A stretch of DNA of 22,129 nucleotides, taken from positions 1 through 22,129 of IMG/VR virus record IMGVR_UViG_3300046028_007158. One strand, 5' to 3'. This stretch comes from a virus. The position numbers and the translations under genes are program-made. Positions 1-8,549 of this stretch are shown here, one piece after another (position 1 is the stretch's first letter; each line of letters begins with the position of its first letter). Under the pieces are notes generated by a model. It searched no databases. It saw only the letters and a program-made list of their open reading frames with translations, and was not told the DNA's origin.

Positions 1-1
1 A

Positions 2-520
2 CAAGATGGTGATACACCAGAAATTGTTGCACACAAATACTATGATGATCCATATCGTTATTGGATAGTATTGTTTGCAAACAAGATGTTGGATCCACAA
101 TGGGACTGGCCACTTAATTCACTACAATTCAATGAGTATGTGAATGAGAAGTATGGTAACACATTGAGTAATTTACATCACTATGAAAAGGTGATTACCA
201 AAACTACCCGTGGCACTGATGATGACCAAACAGTAATAGAAAAATTTACTATTACTGGTGAAGAATTTGTGGGTTTACTTTACTCACATCCATTTGGTAT
301 TGATTCAGTTAGAACATTCGAACTTAATGAACGACAATTGGCAAATGGACTTTCCACAACAGCCAACACAAAAAGTTATTTGGACATAACAATACAACCA
401 ACACCTATAACCAATTATGAATATGAAATGAATTTAAATGAATCAAAAAGAAACATTAACATATTGAATTCAAAATATGTTGACCAATTGGAAACTGAAT
501 TTCAAGATTTGATGAGTTAA
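2..520 (+). CDS. gp53: gp53-like baseplate wedge subunit (5' partial)
   Basis: The frame is open from the left edge, so the true start lies outside the window. The TTG at 71 is internal, because clearly homologous residues precede it. About 172 residues are visible. The first of these (DGDTPEIVAHKYYDDPYRYW, then IVLFANKMLDP) have the look of a LysM-like fold, as described for the N-terminal part of T4 gp53. The next segment, rich in Trp/Pro/Asn and including NEYVNEKYG, is typical of gp53 relatives in marine T4-like phages. In T4, gp53 joins neighbouring baseplate wedges around the central hub. The gene ends at TAA one base before the next ATG, and the hub genes that follow agree with this role. 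The family assignment is by recognition of motifs and context. Confidence 0.88.
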   Translation, partial: QDGDTPEIVAHKYYDDPYRYWIVLFANKMLDPQWDWPLNSLQFNEYVNEKYGNTLSNLHHYEKVITKTTRGTDDDQTVIEKFTITGEEFVGLLYSHPFGIDSVRTFELNERQLANGLSTTANTKSYLDITIQPTPITNYEYEMNLNESKRNINILNSKYVDQLETEFQDLMS

Positions 521-521
521 T

Positions 522-1895
522 ATGGCCACAAATAATCCCACTCCAGTTGAAGCTTCTGGTGCTTATTCACCACAAGACTATTCTTTAAAGACACTTAATT
601 TTTTAACATCGAATGGTAAAAGAATAGAACTTAAAAAAATAATGATGGAGTTTTCATATTATGAAGATATCTACACATTTGCAGCATCTGGTTATGTGAC
701 TGTGGTTGATGGACAAGGTTTCATTGAACTTCTACAGTTAACTGGCAACGAATATCTTGAAGTAAATTTTGGTAAAGTGAAAAATGGTCCAAATGCTAAC
801 GACCAAATTTTTAGGGTGTATAAGATTGGTGATAGAAAACCAGGTGGAAATCATAACACCGAGGTCTACACACTACATTTCTGTTCTGAAGAATTGATGC
901 TTTCAGAGCAGACAAAGATAAGTAAGTCATATTCTGGACAAAAGGTTTCTGAAATTGTTAAAGATGTATTAACAGAAAAACTTAAAGTCAAACCAAAAAA
1001 CATCAATGTAATCGAAGAAACAACTGGTGTTTATGATTTTATTGTGCCAAAATTAAAACCATTTGAAACCATTAGTTGGGTATCAACATATGCAAGACCA
1101 AAGAAACAAAACAGTACCGCTGATATGTTATTCTTTGAAACAAAAGAAGGTTTCAACTTTAGGTCCCTACAGTCGATGTACAAAGACAAAGTTTATGCAA
1201 CATATAAGTATGAACCGATGAACTTGGATAACAAGAAACAGAATTTCCAAGAAAAAGCATACAATGTGATTGAATATGAATTTTCCAAAACATATGATGC
1301 ATTACAAGAAATTACATCTGGTTCGTTTGCAAATAGGTTGATTTCTATTGACCCATTAACTCGGTCATTCAACGTGACAGATTTTGATTATAACAAGATG
1401 AAAGACACAATGGAAAAGTTGAATCCTGGTGGTATTTTGAATGAATTGAAAAATAGATTTGATAAAGCATTGAATCAATCACCAGAAGGTGTGTTAAAAG
1501 TTGCAACAGGCAATTCAAACCATGGAAATGTACCTTACATCAAAGAAAAAGAAGGTGGATTTGCAAAAGACATTTTCATTGAAACAATCTTACCACTTAG
1601 AACCGCTGCAATTTCATTGGCTAATTTTACCGCATTAAAGATGGCCGTGCCTGGTGATCCAGGTCTGACAGCAGGTAAGGTAGTTGAATTCAATCTTTTC
1701 ACACTAAAACCAACAAACAATACAAAAGAACTGGACAAAGCTTATTCAGGTAAGTACCTTGTCACTGCGGTTCGACACATTATCAAACAAACTGCATATC
1801 AGACAATTTTAGAAATGGCCAAAGAAAGCTTACCAAAAGCACAAGAAGGTGCAAATAACTCAGACAAGGACATTAGACAGGCGATTACAGCATGA
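522..1895 (+). CDS. gp27: gp27-like baseplate hub protein
   Basis: This 457-residue protein has the organisation of T4 gp27 and the related hub proteins of other contractile tails. A beta-rich N-terminal half contains RIELKKIMMEFSYYEDIYT and a GYVTVVDGQGF strand pair. A central segment around residues 173-219 (FIVPKLKPFETISWVS and FNFRSLQSM) resembles the second hub barrel. The C-terminal end (SGKYLVTAVRHIIKQTAYQT) matches the usual last strands of hub barrels. In T4, gp27 forms a trimeric torus that links the tail tube to the gp5 spike. The gene is somewhat longer than T4 gp27 (391 residues). It ends in TGA overlapping the ATG of the gp5-like gene (ATGA), so the two are probably translationally coupled. 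The family call is good but rests on remote similarity; a generic tail hub annotation is the alternative. Confidence 0.75.
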   Translation: MATNNPTPVEASGAYSPQDYSLKTLNFLTSNGKRIELKKIMMEFSYYEDIYTFAASGYVTVVDGQGFIELLQLTGNEYLEVNFGKVKNGPNANDQIFRVYKIGDRKPGGNHNTEVYTLHFCSEELMLSEQTKISKSYSGQKVSEIVKDVLTEKLKVKPKNINVIEETTGVYDFIVPKLKPFETISWVSTYARPKKQNSTADMLFFETKEGFNFRSLQSMYKDKVYATYKYEPMNLDNKKQNFQEKAYNVIEYEFSKTYDALQEITSGSFANRLISIDPLTRSFNVTDFDYNKMKDTMEKLNPGGILNELKNRFDKALNQSPEGVLKVATGNSNHGNVPYIKEKEGGFAKDIFIETILPLRTAAISLANFTALKMAVPGDPGLTAGKVVEFNLFTLKPTNNTKELDKAYSGKYLVTAVRHIIKQTAYQTILEMAKESLPKAQEGANNSDKDIRQAITA

Positions 1896-2848
1896 TGAAC
1901 AATTTTATTGGTAAAGACGGCTTTCATTGGTGGTTAGGTGTTGTTGAAGATAGAACCGACCCACTAGGATTAGGCCGGGTGCGTGTCCGTATGTTCGGTC
2001 ACCACACAGACAACCTTGAAGAATTGCCTACGGATGGTCTATCTTGGGCGTTACCTTGTCTGCCACCAAATGTGTCTATGACTGATGGTGCACCATTATT
2101 GGGTGACTATGCATTTGGTTTCTTCACTGATGGTGAATCTAGTCAAGCACCTATCATCATTGGTATATTTCCAGGTATACCAAAAAATGGACCAAACACA
2201 TCCAAAGGTTTTTCAGAAGGAACATTCTATCCATTAGGTGAACCTACCAGTAGCAGATTGCACAGAAATGAAAAAATTGAAGGAACTGCAATAGGCTATC
2301 ATAATAATAACCTAGATACCAGTGTGCCTACGGCTAGCGGTGGTACCTGGAGTGAACCAAAATCAAAATATGATGCAAAAATCCCATACAATCGGGTGAC
2401 ACAGACTGAAGCAGGACATGTATTTGAGTTGGATGATACACCTGGTGCTGAGAGGATACACCTCCACCATAAGGCCAATACATTCTTTGAGATTGCACCT
2501 GATGGGTCAAAGGTTACCAAAGTATCTGGAAAGAACTATGAGGTTTATCTTTCCGACAATAATATTCATGTAAAAGGTGTTTGTAATATTACAGTCGATG
2601 GCAATGCAAACTTATATGTCAAAGGAAGTGTACAAGAAAAGGTTGCTGGCAACTATTCTTTGAATGTGACTGGAGACATAGTTATGAATGGTAAAACCAT
2701 CAATTTGAATCGTGGTACGATGGGTGCTGCAAGAATTGGGGATACGGCTGATACTGGAGACGATGGTACTGGTAGTCACTTTGATACTAATTCACCAGGC
2801 ACCAATGTTATCGAAACTGGTTCAGGTACAGTATTCATTGGAGATTAA
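1892..2848 (+). CDS. gp5: gp5-like central spike protein, no lysozyme domain, PAAR-like C-terminus
   Basis: Residues 10-100 match the gp5 OB-fold: WWLGVVEDRTDPLGLGRVRV is close to the start of T4 gp5 (WFVGVVEDRMDPLKLGRVRV). Residues 155-210 carry the spike-stem signature (GHVFELDDTPGAERIHLHHK, then an EIAPDG segment). Residues 211-275 show alternating V-x-G type strands expected of the trimeric beta-helix. The tail, residues 279-318, begins AARIGD and ends SGTVFIGD, like PAAR tip proteins. At 318 residues it is much shorter than T4 gp5 (575), and no T4-type lysozyme domain sits between the OB fold and the stem. The likely role is a trimeric membrane-piercing needle on gp27. The upstream gene overlaps its start by 4 bases; a second ATG lies at 1895. 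Confidence 0.9.
   Translation: MMNNFIGKDGFHWWLGVVEDRTDPLGLGRVRVRMFGHHTDNLEELPTDGLSWALPCLPPNVSMTDGAPLLGDYAFGFFTDGESSQAPIIIGIFPGIPKNGPNTSKGFSEGTFYPLGEPTSSRLHRNEKIEGTAIGYHNNNLDTSVPTASGGTWSEPKSKYDAKIPYNRVTQTEAGHVFELDDTPGAERIHLHHKANTFFEIAPDGSKVTKVSGKNYEVYLSDNNIHVKGVCNITVDGNANLYVKGSVQEKVAGNYSLNVTGDIVMNGKTINLNRGTMGAARIGDTADTGDDGTGSHFDTNSPGTNVIETGSGTVFIGD
2726..2845 (+). other. PAAR-like tip segment at the end of the gp5-like spike
   Basis: Residues 279-318 of the spike read AARIGDTADTGD, then a Gly/Ser/His-containing loop, then VIETGSGTVFIGD and stop. PAAR proteins that sharpen T6SS and phage spikes use similar phrases (AARxGD, then ...GS..VFxNG or IGD). Here the segment is fused directly to the beta-helix instead of being a separate gene such as T4 5.4. 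It is short, about 40 residues, and may be only part of a PAAR fold. One His is visible (SHFD), so metal binding is uncertain. Confidence 0.5.
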
Positions 2849-2927
2849 AATTTCGAATTTTTGCGTTCCAGCCCAAGAATTTTCACCGGCACATCTCAGA
2901 TTCCAAAAATCGCATTTACTTTTAGCT

Positions 2928-2935
2928 CATAAATA
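2928..2935 (+). promoter_or_regulatory. T4-type late promoter motif upstream of gp25
   Basis: CATAAATA differs from the T4 late consensus TATAAATA only at the first base. It lies in the only sizeable intergenic gap of the window (2849-2939) and ends four bases before the gp25 ATG. With T4-type spacing, transcription would begin at or next to the start codon. No Shine-Dalgarno sequence is visible between the motif and the ATG. The remainder of the 91-bp gap shows only a weak A/T-only hairpin just after the gp5 stop. Confidence 0.6.
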
Positions 2936-2939
2936 AAAG

Positions 2940-3332
2940 ATGACAACTTTAACCAAAATATACTCAGACATAGACTTTACTTTCACCAAGAAGCCGGTGA
3001 CTGGTGATGTTGCTTTAAGTTTTGATAATAAGGCTGTAATACGTTCAATCCGAAATCTGTTGTCAACAAGGAAATATGAACGACCATTTGATCCCGATTT
3101 AGGGTCAAACATTGATGCACTTTTATTTGAAAACTTCTCACCGCTTGTTGCAAGTTTAATTGAAAGAGAAGTTACTGATACCATAAACAACTATGAACCA
3201 AGAGCACTATTGGATAGTGTCCGGGTTTCTGCTGATCCAGATTCAAATCATTATGATGTTACAATAACATTTTACATAGAAAATGCAACATTACCGACAA
3301 CAGTAACACTCCTTTTAGAGAGAAATAGATAA
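2940..3332 (+). CDS. gp25: gp25-like baseplate wedge subunit
   Basis: This 130-residue protein has the length and signature of the gp25 family (GPW_gp25), conserved in contractile tails, T6SS (TssE) and related machines. It contains the conserved stretch ERPFDPDLGSNIDALLFENF (residues 47-66) and the family's Glu-Pro-Arg motif at residues 86-88 (INNYEPRALLD). In T4, gp25 is a core wedge protein that contacts gp6 and gp53 and initiates sheath assembly. The ATG at 2940 follows a late-promoter motif by four bases. The stop is one base from the start of gp6, so the two are likely co-transcribed. No enzymatic lysozyme activity is implied despite older names for this family. Confidence 0.95.
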   Translation: MTTLTKIYSDIDFTFTKKPVTGDVALSFDNKAVIRSIRNLLSTRKYERPFDPDLGSNIDALLFENFSPLVASLIEREVTDTINNYEPRALLDSVRVSADPDSNHYDVTITFYIENATLPTTVTLLLERNR

Positions 3333-3333
3333 G

Positions 3334-5412
3334 ATGGCTGCAAATACTGGTTTAAACATAACAGAACTAGATTTTAATCAAATAAAAACTAGCCTGAAGA
3401 ACTATCTTCAGTCACAAGACATTTTAAAAGATTATAATTATGATGGTTCTGCACTTTCAACGTTGTTGGACATTCTAGCATACAATACACAATACAATGC
3501 TTATTACTTGAACATGGTGGCCAATGAAACATTCTTGGACACCGCTTTACAGAGAGCATCTGTTGTTTCACATGCAAAAACATTGGATTATGTACCGAAA
3601 TCTTCAATTGCACCAACAGCCACAATCAATTTGAAGGTCAATCAAGTTACTGATACATCATTGACATTACCTAAATTTACATCATTTTTGTCAGAATCTA
3701 TTGACGGCATCAGTTACATGTTTGTTACAACCGAAAATACCACAGTTACGGTATTAAATAATACTGCAAACTTTGATGGTATAACACTGAAACAAGGTAC
3801 ACCAGTATCTTTGTCTTTTACTTATAATAGTGCAACAAATTCAAAATCTTTATTTGAAATACCTGAAATAAATGTGGACACAACCACGTTAACGGTTTCG
3901 GTGCGTGAATCATCATCAAACAATTTTTATAACATCCACACACACGCAAAAGATTATCTAACACTCTCAGGTTCTTCTTTGGTTTATTTCTTACAAGAAA
4001 ATGTCAAAGGTTTCTATGAAGTTAGTTTTGGTAATGGTGTGCTTGGTAAAAAATTAACCAACGGTAATATTGTTACACTATCATATGTTGTGACAAATGG
4101 TTCGGCCTCTACCGATGCAAACAATTTTGTGTTGATGGATTCAATCTCAGGATATTCAAACACAACAATTTTTCCACTAACCTCTGCAACTCAAGGTGGT
4201 GATAAAGAATCTATAGAATCAATTAAATTCCAGGCACCTAAATCCTATTCTGCACAAGGTCGTGCAGTAACCAAAGAAGATTACATCACAGCAATTCAAC
4301 AGAACAATCTTGGTTACTCCTTTGATTCGGTGAATGTTTGGGGTGGCCAAGAGAATGATCCACCAGTATATGGGCAAGTGTTTATTGCAATGAAACCATC
4401 TGGTGCATACATGCTAACTGAAAATCAAAAATCAAAATTGATTAAAGATGTTTTAAGACCTATATCAGTACTGACTGTAGAACCTACGATTGTTGATCCA
4501 GATTACACATATATTCAAATTACCGCAAATGTGTTGTATGATCCTAAGAAAACAAGATTGACTGCAAGTGAAATAAAAACAAATGTCAAAACTGCAATTA
4601 ACAATTATGCAAGAACAACACTGAATAGTTTCAATTCGACATTTAGATCATCTGAATTTAATAATCAAATCAATTCAGTCGATTCTTCTATCATCACAAA
4701 CGAAATATCAATACAATTACAGAAGAAATTTTATCCAAACCTATCAACACCAACAACATACAAATTGTATTACGGTGCACCATTAAAACGTGGTTTGTTT
4801 TTGAGTGGCATCACTAGTTCACCTTCTATTGTGTATAGAAACCCATTAAATTTGGCATTATCAGTTGATGGGCTTTACATTGAAGAAGTACCATCATCAA
4901 CAGGTGGTGTAGAATCTATAACAATAACAAATCCTGGTTTTAGTTATCAGGGTCAACCAACAGTCACCATATTAGGTGATGGAACCGGTGCAACAGCCGA
5001 AGCTGTTATGTCAAATAACGGCACAATAAAACAAATTAATGTTTTAACAAAAGGAACAGGATACACATCTGCCATACTTAAAATTACTCCGGCTGAAGGA
5101 GATACTACAGGTTCATCAGGCGGAGGTATAATTACACTTGAAGGTCGTTACGGTATACTAAGATTATACTACAATGATACAACAAATGTCAAGACTGTGT
5201 TCAAAGGTAATATCGGTACTGTAGATTACAATCTAGGTGTAGTTACATTAGATGCATTTACACCATTGAATGTAAATAATGATTTGGGATTATTAACTGT
5301 AACTACTAACCCAACAACAACAATTATTTCATCTACATATAATAGAGTTATCACTGTAGACGAATTTGATCCACAGTCTATTATTGTAAATGTTACTGCC
5401 AAATCAACATGA
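3334..5412 (+). CDS. gp6: gp6-like baseplate wedge subunit (J-like)
   Basis: This 692-residue protein is close in length to T4 gp6 (660). Its N-terminus is helical, with LSTLLDILAYNTQYNAYYLN and NETFLDTALQRASVVSHAK, the standard opening of gp6 and J-like wedge proteins. A central GRAVTKEDYITAI segment near residues 305-317 is the classic VTxEDY signature of baseplate J proteins. gp6 dimers form the inner ring holding wedges together. Residues about 529-587 contain a Gly-rich beta module (NPGFSYQGQPTV, GDGTGATAEA, KGTGYTSAILKI) also found in three other genes here and apparently inserted into or appended to the wedge fold. The start is ATG one base after gp25. The 3' end overlaps the next ATG by four bases. 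Confidence 0.93.
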   Translation: MAANTGLNITELDFNQIKTSLKNYLQSQDILKDYNYDGSALSTLLDILAYNTQYNAYYLNMVANETFLDTALQRASVVSHAKTLDYVPKSSIAPTATINLKVNQVTDTSLTLPKFTSFLSESIDGISYMFVTTENTTVTVLNNTANFDGITLKQGTPVSLSFTYNSATNSKSLFEIPEINVDTTTLTVSVRESSSNNFYNIHTHAKDYLTLSGSSLVYFLQENVKGFYEVSFGNGVLGKKLTNGNIVTLSYVVTNGSASTDANNFVLMDSISGYSNTTIFPLTSATQGGDKESIESIKFQAPKSYSAQGRAVTKEDYITAIQQNNLGYSFDSVNVWGGQENDPPVYGQVFIAMKPSGAYMLTENQKSKLIKDVLRPISVLTVEPTIVDPDYTYIQITANVLYDPKKTRLTASEIKTNVKTAINNYARTTLNSFNSTFRSSEFNNQINSVDSSIITNEISIQLQKKFYPNLSTPTTYKLYYGAPLKRGLFLSGITSSPSIVYRNPLNLALSVDGLYIEEVPSSTGGVESITITNPGFSYQGQPTVTILGDGTGATAEAVMSNNGTIKQINVLTKGTGYTSAILKITPAEGDTTGSSGGGIITLEGRYGILRLYYNDTTNVKTVFKGNIGTVDYNLGVVTLDAFTPLNVNNDLGLLTVTTNPTTTIISSTYNRVITVDEFDPQSIIVNVTAKST
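4918..5100 (+). repeat. Gly-rich GxGY beta module in gp6
   Basis: Residues about 529-589 of the gp6-like protein form one module: a strand, NPGFSY, a PTVTI strand, GDGTGATAEA, a further strand and KGTGYTSAILKI. The same phrase order appears in the gp7-like, gp8-like and DUF4815-type genes. Confidence 0.65.
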
Positions 5413-8400
5413 TAGAAAATAACCAAAAAACCTCAAATCTGGTTTTATCTCAGTTACCTGAGTATGTTCGGGATAATCCTGAATATGCCAACTTCAATCT
5501 ATTCCTAAAGGCTTACTATGAATGGATGGAAACAACAGGTAAAGTAACAGATAGGTCAAAAAACCTATTAAATTATAAAGATGTTGATGCAACAACGGAA
5601 GAATTCATAGATTACTTCAACAACGAATTCTTACCTTTTTTTCCTAGAGAATCTTTGATAAGCCAAGAACAGGCTGTAAAAGTTGCAAGGCAACTGTATC
5701 AAAGTAAAGGTACACCAGGATCATATGAATTTCTTTTCAGAGTTTTATATAACACAGATGTGGAAATATTCAACACTAAAGATTCGGTGTTCAAAGCATC
5801 CGCTGGAACATGGTATATTGCAAAAAGTTTAAAACTATTGTCGGCCAATCCATATTTCTTACAAACAAAAAACTATAGGATTTTTGGCGAAGTTTCAAAA
5901 TCTATTGCAACAATAGAAGCTGCGGTATTAGTTGGAAACAAAACAGAAATATTCATATCAAATATACAAAGATTATTCAATTCTGGTGAAACTGTTAGAA
6001 TTGTAGATTCAAATAATCAAGATGTTTTATTTGGTGGAAATGTTCTTCGAGCAAAAATTGTTGGTCAAATTAGCCAAATAAAAGTTAATCCAACAAGCCG
6101 TGGTTTGACATATCAACCTGGTGATCCTGTTGTTGTTTATGGTGGGTTAAACGCAAACGTTGCAAATCCAATTGGTGCAACTGCAATAATTGGTGAGATT
6201 ACAAAAGGTTCCATTCAACGTATTAATGTGGTAGAAGGTGGTTATGGTTATTCCATGAAACCAAATACTACCATTATAATTGAAGATTCGGCTATAAGTG
6301 GCGCAAGAGCAAATGTTGGTTCAATTTCACCTTTTCTACCACCAGCTTTTATAATTGTTAATGGTGGTTCTGGTTATAGAATTAATGATACTATTGTGTA
6401 TGATGAATCAACTTTTGCGTTTGTTTCGTCAGTTGATGCACAAGGTACCATAACAAATATTAAATATAGTGCGTCAGTTAATGCACAAGCTATTGTTGGA
6501 ATAACAGCACAAGTATTTTCCTCAAACACACAAGCTACCGGCGCAATTGTAAAAACCGCCACGGCAGTCGGCAAGGCAAGTTCGAACGTAGCTTTCATAC
6601 CAATGGATGTTATTGGTTTTAAAAGGAATATTCAATTAAGTAATGCAAACTTTTTCTTTGCAAATATAGCAACATCGACAAAAGATACCACTCTTGCAAA
6701 TTCATTTACTTTTGGATCTTTATCAACATTTCCTATTTCTTCCGTAATTGTTGATAATGGTGGTGGTGGAATAACTAAGATTCCTCAAATATCTGCATTA
6801 TCAACATATGTGACAGAAGATTCTTTTGATGAATTTTCTATTAATTCTTCATTAGAAAGTTTGGGTATATTAGGACCAATTCAAGTCACAAATGGTGGTG
6901 TGGGATATGTAGTTAATGACAAGATTATTTTTACCGGCGGCAGTGGCAATGGACCATATGCAAATGTGGTCAGTGTTGATGCAAGTGGAGCTATTACATC
7001 GGTGGATTATTTTATTGATCCAGAGTATCGCACATATCCAAAGTGGCCATTAGGTGGAATGGGTTACAAAAATCAATTTTTACCCTCATTATCCGTAGTT
7101 TCTTCCAATGCACAAGCAACCGGTGCATCATTATATGTTCCAGGTATTCTTGGAACAGGCGCAATTTTTTCACCGGTTGTAGATAGAGCAGGTTCGGTAA
7201 CAACAATTTCAATTCAAAATTATGGTGAAGATTATGAATTTAAACCTAATGTATCCATAAGAATACAAGACATTGCGGTATCTAATGTTGCAATTGAAAA
7301 TTTACCAGCAAAAGATGAAATAATATATCAGGGTCCAACAATCAATCTTGCATCATATGTTGCAAGGGTTAACTCAGTTTCTTTGTTATCTTCTGATGCA
7401 AACACACAATTGTCATTGTATAATCTGAGAGTTTACAATTATGATTCTCAACCAAATCCAAGTTTACCTTTAAAAATTGACGGTAGATTTATTAATTTGA
7501 AAATGGCCAATTCGGCTTTCCCACAATTTGTACAGACATACAATTATTTTGATTCGTTGGGTAATCAAACGGTATATACAAGAGCTTATGATAAGACTGG
7601 TGTGATTTCTTTTGGAGATGGAACCGCAAAAGCAAATGCAACATTCTTAAATGGTCTTGTGATTGGTGAAGGGCAATATTTGACTTCACAAGGCCAACCA
7701 AGTTCATATGATGTGTTGCAAAGTATCAAGTACAACAATTTCACATATCAAATTACACTTGAAAAAGAAATTTCAAAGTACAGAGAAGTATTATTAAACC
7801 TATTACACCCAACTGGAACAAATGTAATTGGTCGTTATGCATTAAAATCAAACAACGAAGTTTTCCACCATGCACAACAAGGTTTTGAAAGTGGTCAAAA
7901 ACTATCTTATTATTTGGGTGAACATACATCTGATGCACTTAATATTGTCACAAGTTTTACCAATAAGAGTAACAATGTAATCAAATTTAATAATAAACTT
8001 GGTGCAAATTTAGAAACAATTATATTTCCAAACGTAAGTACAATTGAAATTAAGAATGACCGTGGCGTAAACATCAAGTCTTTGGTTATTGGTGTGAATG
8101 ATGCGGCCAATTCAATAACAATTGCAAGTAATGTTTGGTTAACATTTGGAAATGTGGCGTCTGTTACTGGTAACTCTGGCAGCAACACACTAAATATTAC
8201 ATCATTGACTGGTCAATTTGATTATGAAAATGGTGGTGTTTATAGTAACACAAGTTATCCATTAAAAGATATTGTGTATAGTGGCGATTCAATTCAAATG
8301 AACGCAAATGTTTACACAGTGAAAACCGTAAACTTTACACAAAACCAAATTGTTTTAACGACCAATTTATCTTCTAATGAAAATACATTACTATCAGTCA

Positions 8401-8546
8401 AAAGAAATTTCATTGCAAATAGTACACCAGTATCAAATCAAATTAAAATATTTGGTCCTATTGGTGTACAATATGTACCAGAAATTGCCACAGAAAATGA
8501 TATCACATTAATAACAGAAGATGGTAGAACAATCCTATTGGGGTAA
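5409..8546 (+). CDS. Baseplate wedge protein, gp7-like by position and size
   Basis: The first ~150 residues (LPEYVRDNPEYANFNLFLKA, YYEWMETTGK, LYQSKGTPGSYEFLFRVLYN, FKASAGTWY) belong to an N-terminal region I recognise from large structural proteins of marine T4-like phages. That region is usually encoded just after gp6. The length, 1045 residues, and the position between gp6 and gp8 match T4 gp7 (1032 residues), but I cannot show sequence homology to T4 gp7 itself. Residues about 218-630 hold several degenerate Gly-Gly-x-Gly-Tyr beta modules. The C-terminus ends NDITLITEDGRTILLG, a short ending common in these proteins. The ATG overlaps the gp6 stop by four bases (ATGA) with no Shine-Dalgarno sequence, suggesting coupled translation. 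The likely role is a wedge organiser or peripheral baseplate scaffold. Confidence 0.7.
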   Translation: MIENNQKTSNLVLSQLPEYVRDNPEYANFNLFLKAYYEWMETTGKVTDRSKNLLNYKDVDATTEEFIDYFNNEFLPFFPRESLISQEQAVKVARQLYQSKGTPGSYEFLFRVLYNTDVEIFNTKDSVFKASAGTWYIAKSLKLLSANPYFLQTKNYRIFGEVSKSIATIEAAVLVGNKTEIFISNIQRLFNSGETVRIVDSNNQDVLFGGNVLRAKIVGQISQIKVNPTSRGLTYQPGDPVVVYGGLNANVANPIGATAIIGEITKGSIQRINVVEGGYGYSMKPNTTIIIEDSAISGARANVGSISPFLPPAFIIVNGGSGYRINDTIVYDESTFAFVSSVDAQGTITNIKYSASVNAQAIVGITAQVFSSNTQATGAIVKTATAVGKASSNVAFIPMDVIGFKRNIQLSNANFFFANIATSTKDTTLANSFTFGSLSTFPISSVIVDNGGGGITKIPQISALSTYVTEDSFDEFSINSSLESLGILGPIQVTNGGVGYVVNDKIIFTGGSGNGPYANVVSVDASGAITSVDYFIDPEYRTYPKWPLGGMGYKNQFLPSLSVVSSNAQATGASLYVPGILGTGAIFSPVVDRAGSVTTISIQNYGEDYEFKPNVSIRIQDIAVSNVAIENLPAKDEIIYQGPTINLASYVARVNSVSLLSSDANTQLSLYNLRVYNYDSQPNPSLPLKIDGRFINLKMANSAFPQFVQTYNYFDSLGNQTVYTRAYDKTGVISFGDGTAKANATFLNGLVIGEGQYLTSQGQPSSYDVLQSIKYNNFTYQITLEKEISKYREVLLNLLHPTGTNVIGRYALKSNNEVFHHAQQGFESGQKLSYYLGEHTSDALNIVTSFTNKSNNVIKFNNKLGANLETIIFPNVSTIEIKNDRGVNIKSLVIGVNDAANSITIASNVWLTFGNVASVTGNSGSNTLNITSLTGQFDYENGGVYSNTSYPLKDIVYSGDSIQMNANVYTVKTVNFTQNQIVLTTNLSSNENTLLSVKRNFIANSTPVSNQIKIFGPIGVQYVPEIATENDITLITEDGRTILLG
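6060..7300 (+). repeat. Degenerate tandem GGxGY beta modules in the gp7-like protein
   Basis: Residues about 218-630 contain repeated phrases: RGLTYQPGDPVVV, VEGGYGYSMKPNTTI, VNGGSGYRINDTIVY, VTNGGVGYVVNDKIIF and IQNYGEDYEFKPNVSI. Each is followed by a short strand and an Ala/Gly/Thr segment such as AQATGA. Copies are diverged at DNA level, so this is an old protein-level repeat rather than a recent DNA expansion. Confidence 0.65.
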
Positions 8547-8549
8547 ACA

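Noticed and set aside
71-520. TTG start at 71 for the first gene
   Set aside because: The frame is open to position 2 and the residues before 71 (DGDTPEIVAHKYYDDPYRYW) are clearly part of the gp53-like domain, so the gene is truncated by the window edge.
2847-2862. Possible terminator after gp5 (AAAATT-TCG-AATTTT)
   Set aside because: The stem is six A/T-only pairs with no proper T-tract after it; too weak to call a terminator in such an AT-rich sequence.
2712-2936. 74-residue + strand frame running from gp5 into the intergenic gap
   Set aside because: Most of it lies in another frame of gp5, it shows no recognisable domain, has no ribosome site, and ends inside the late-promoter region.
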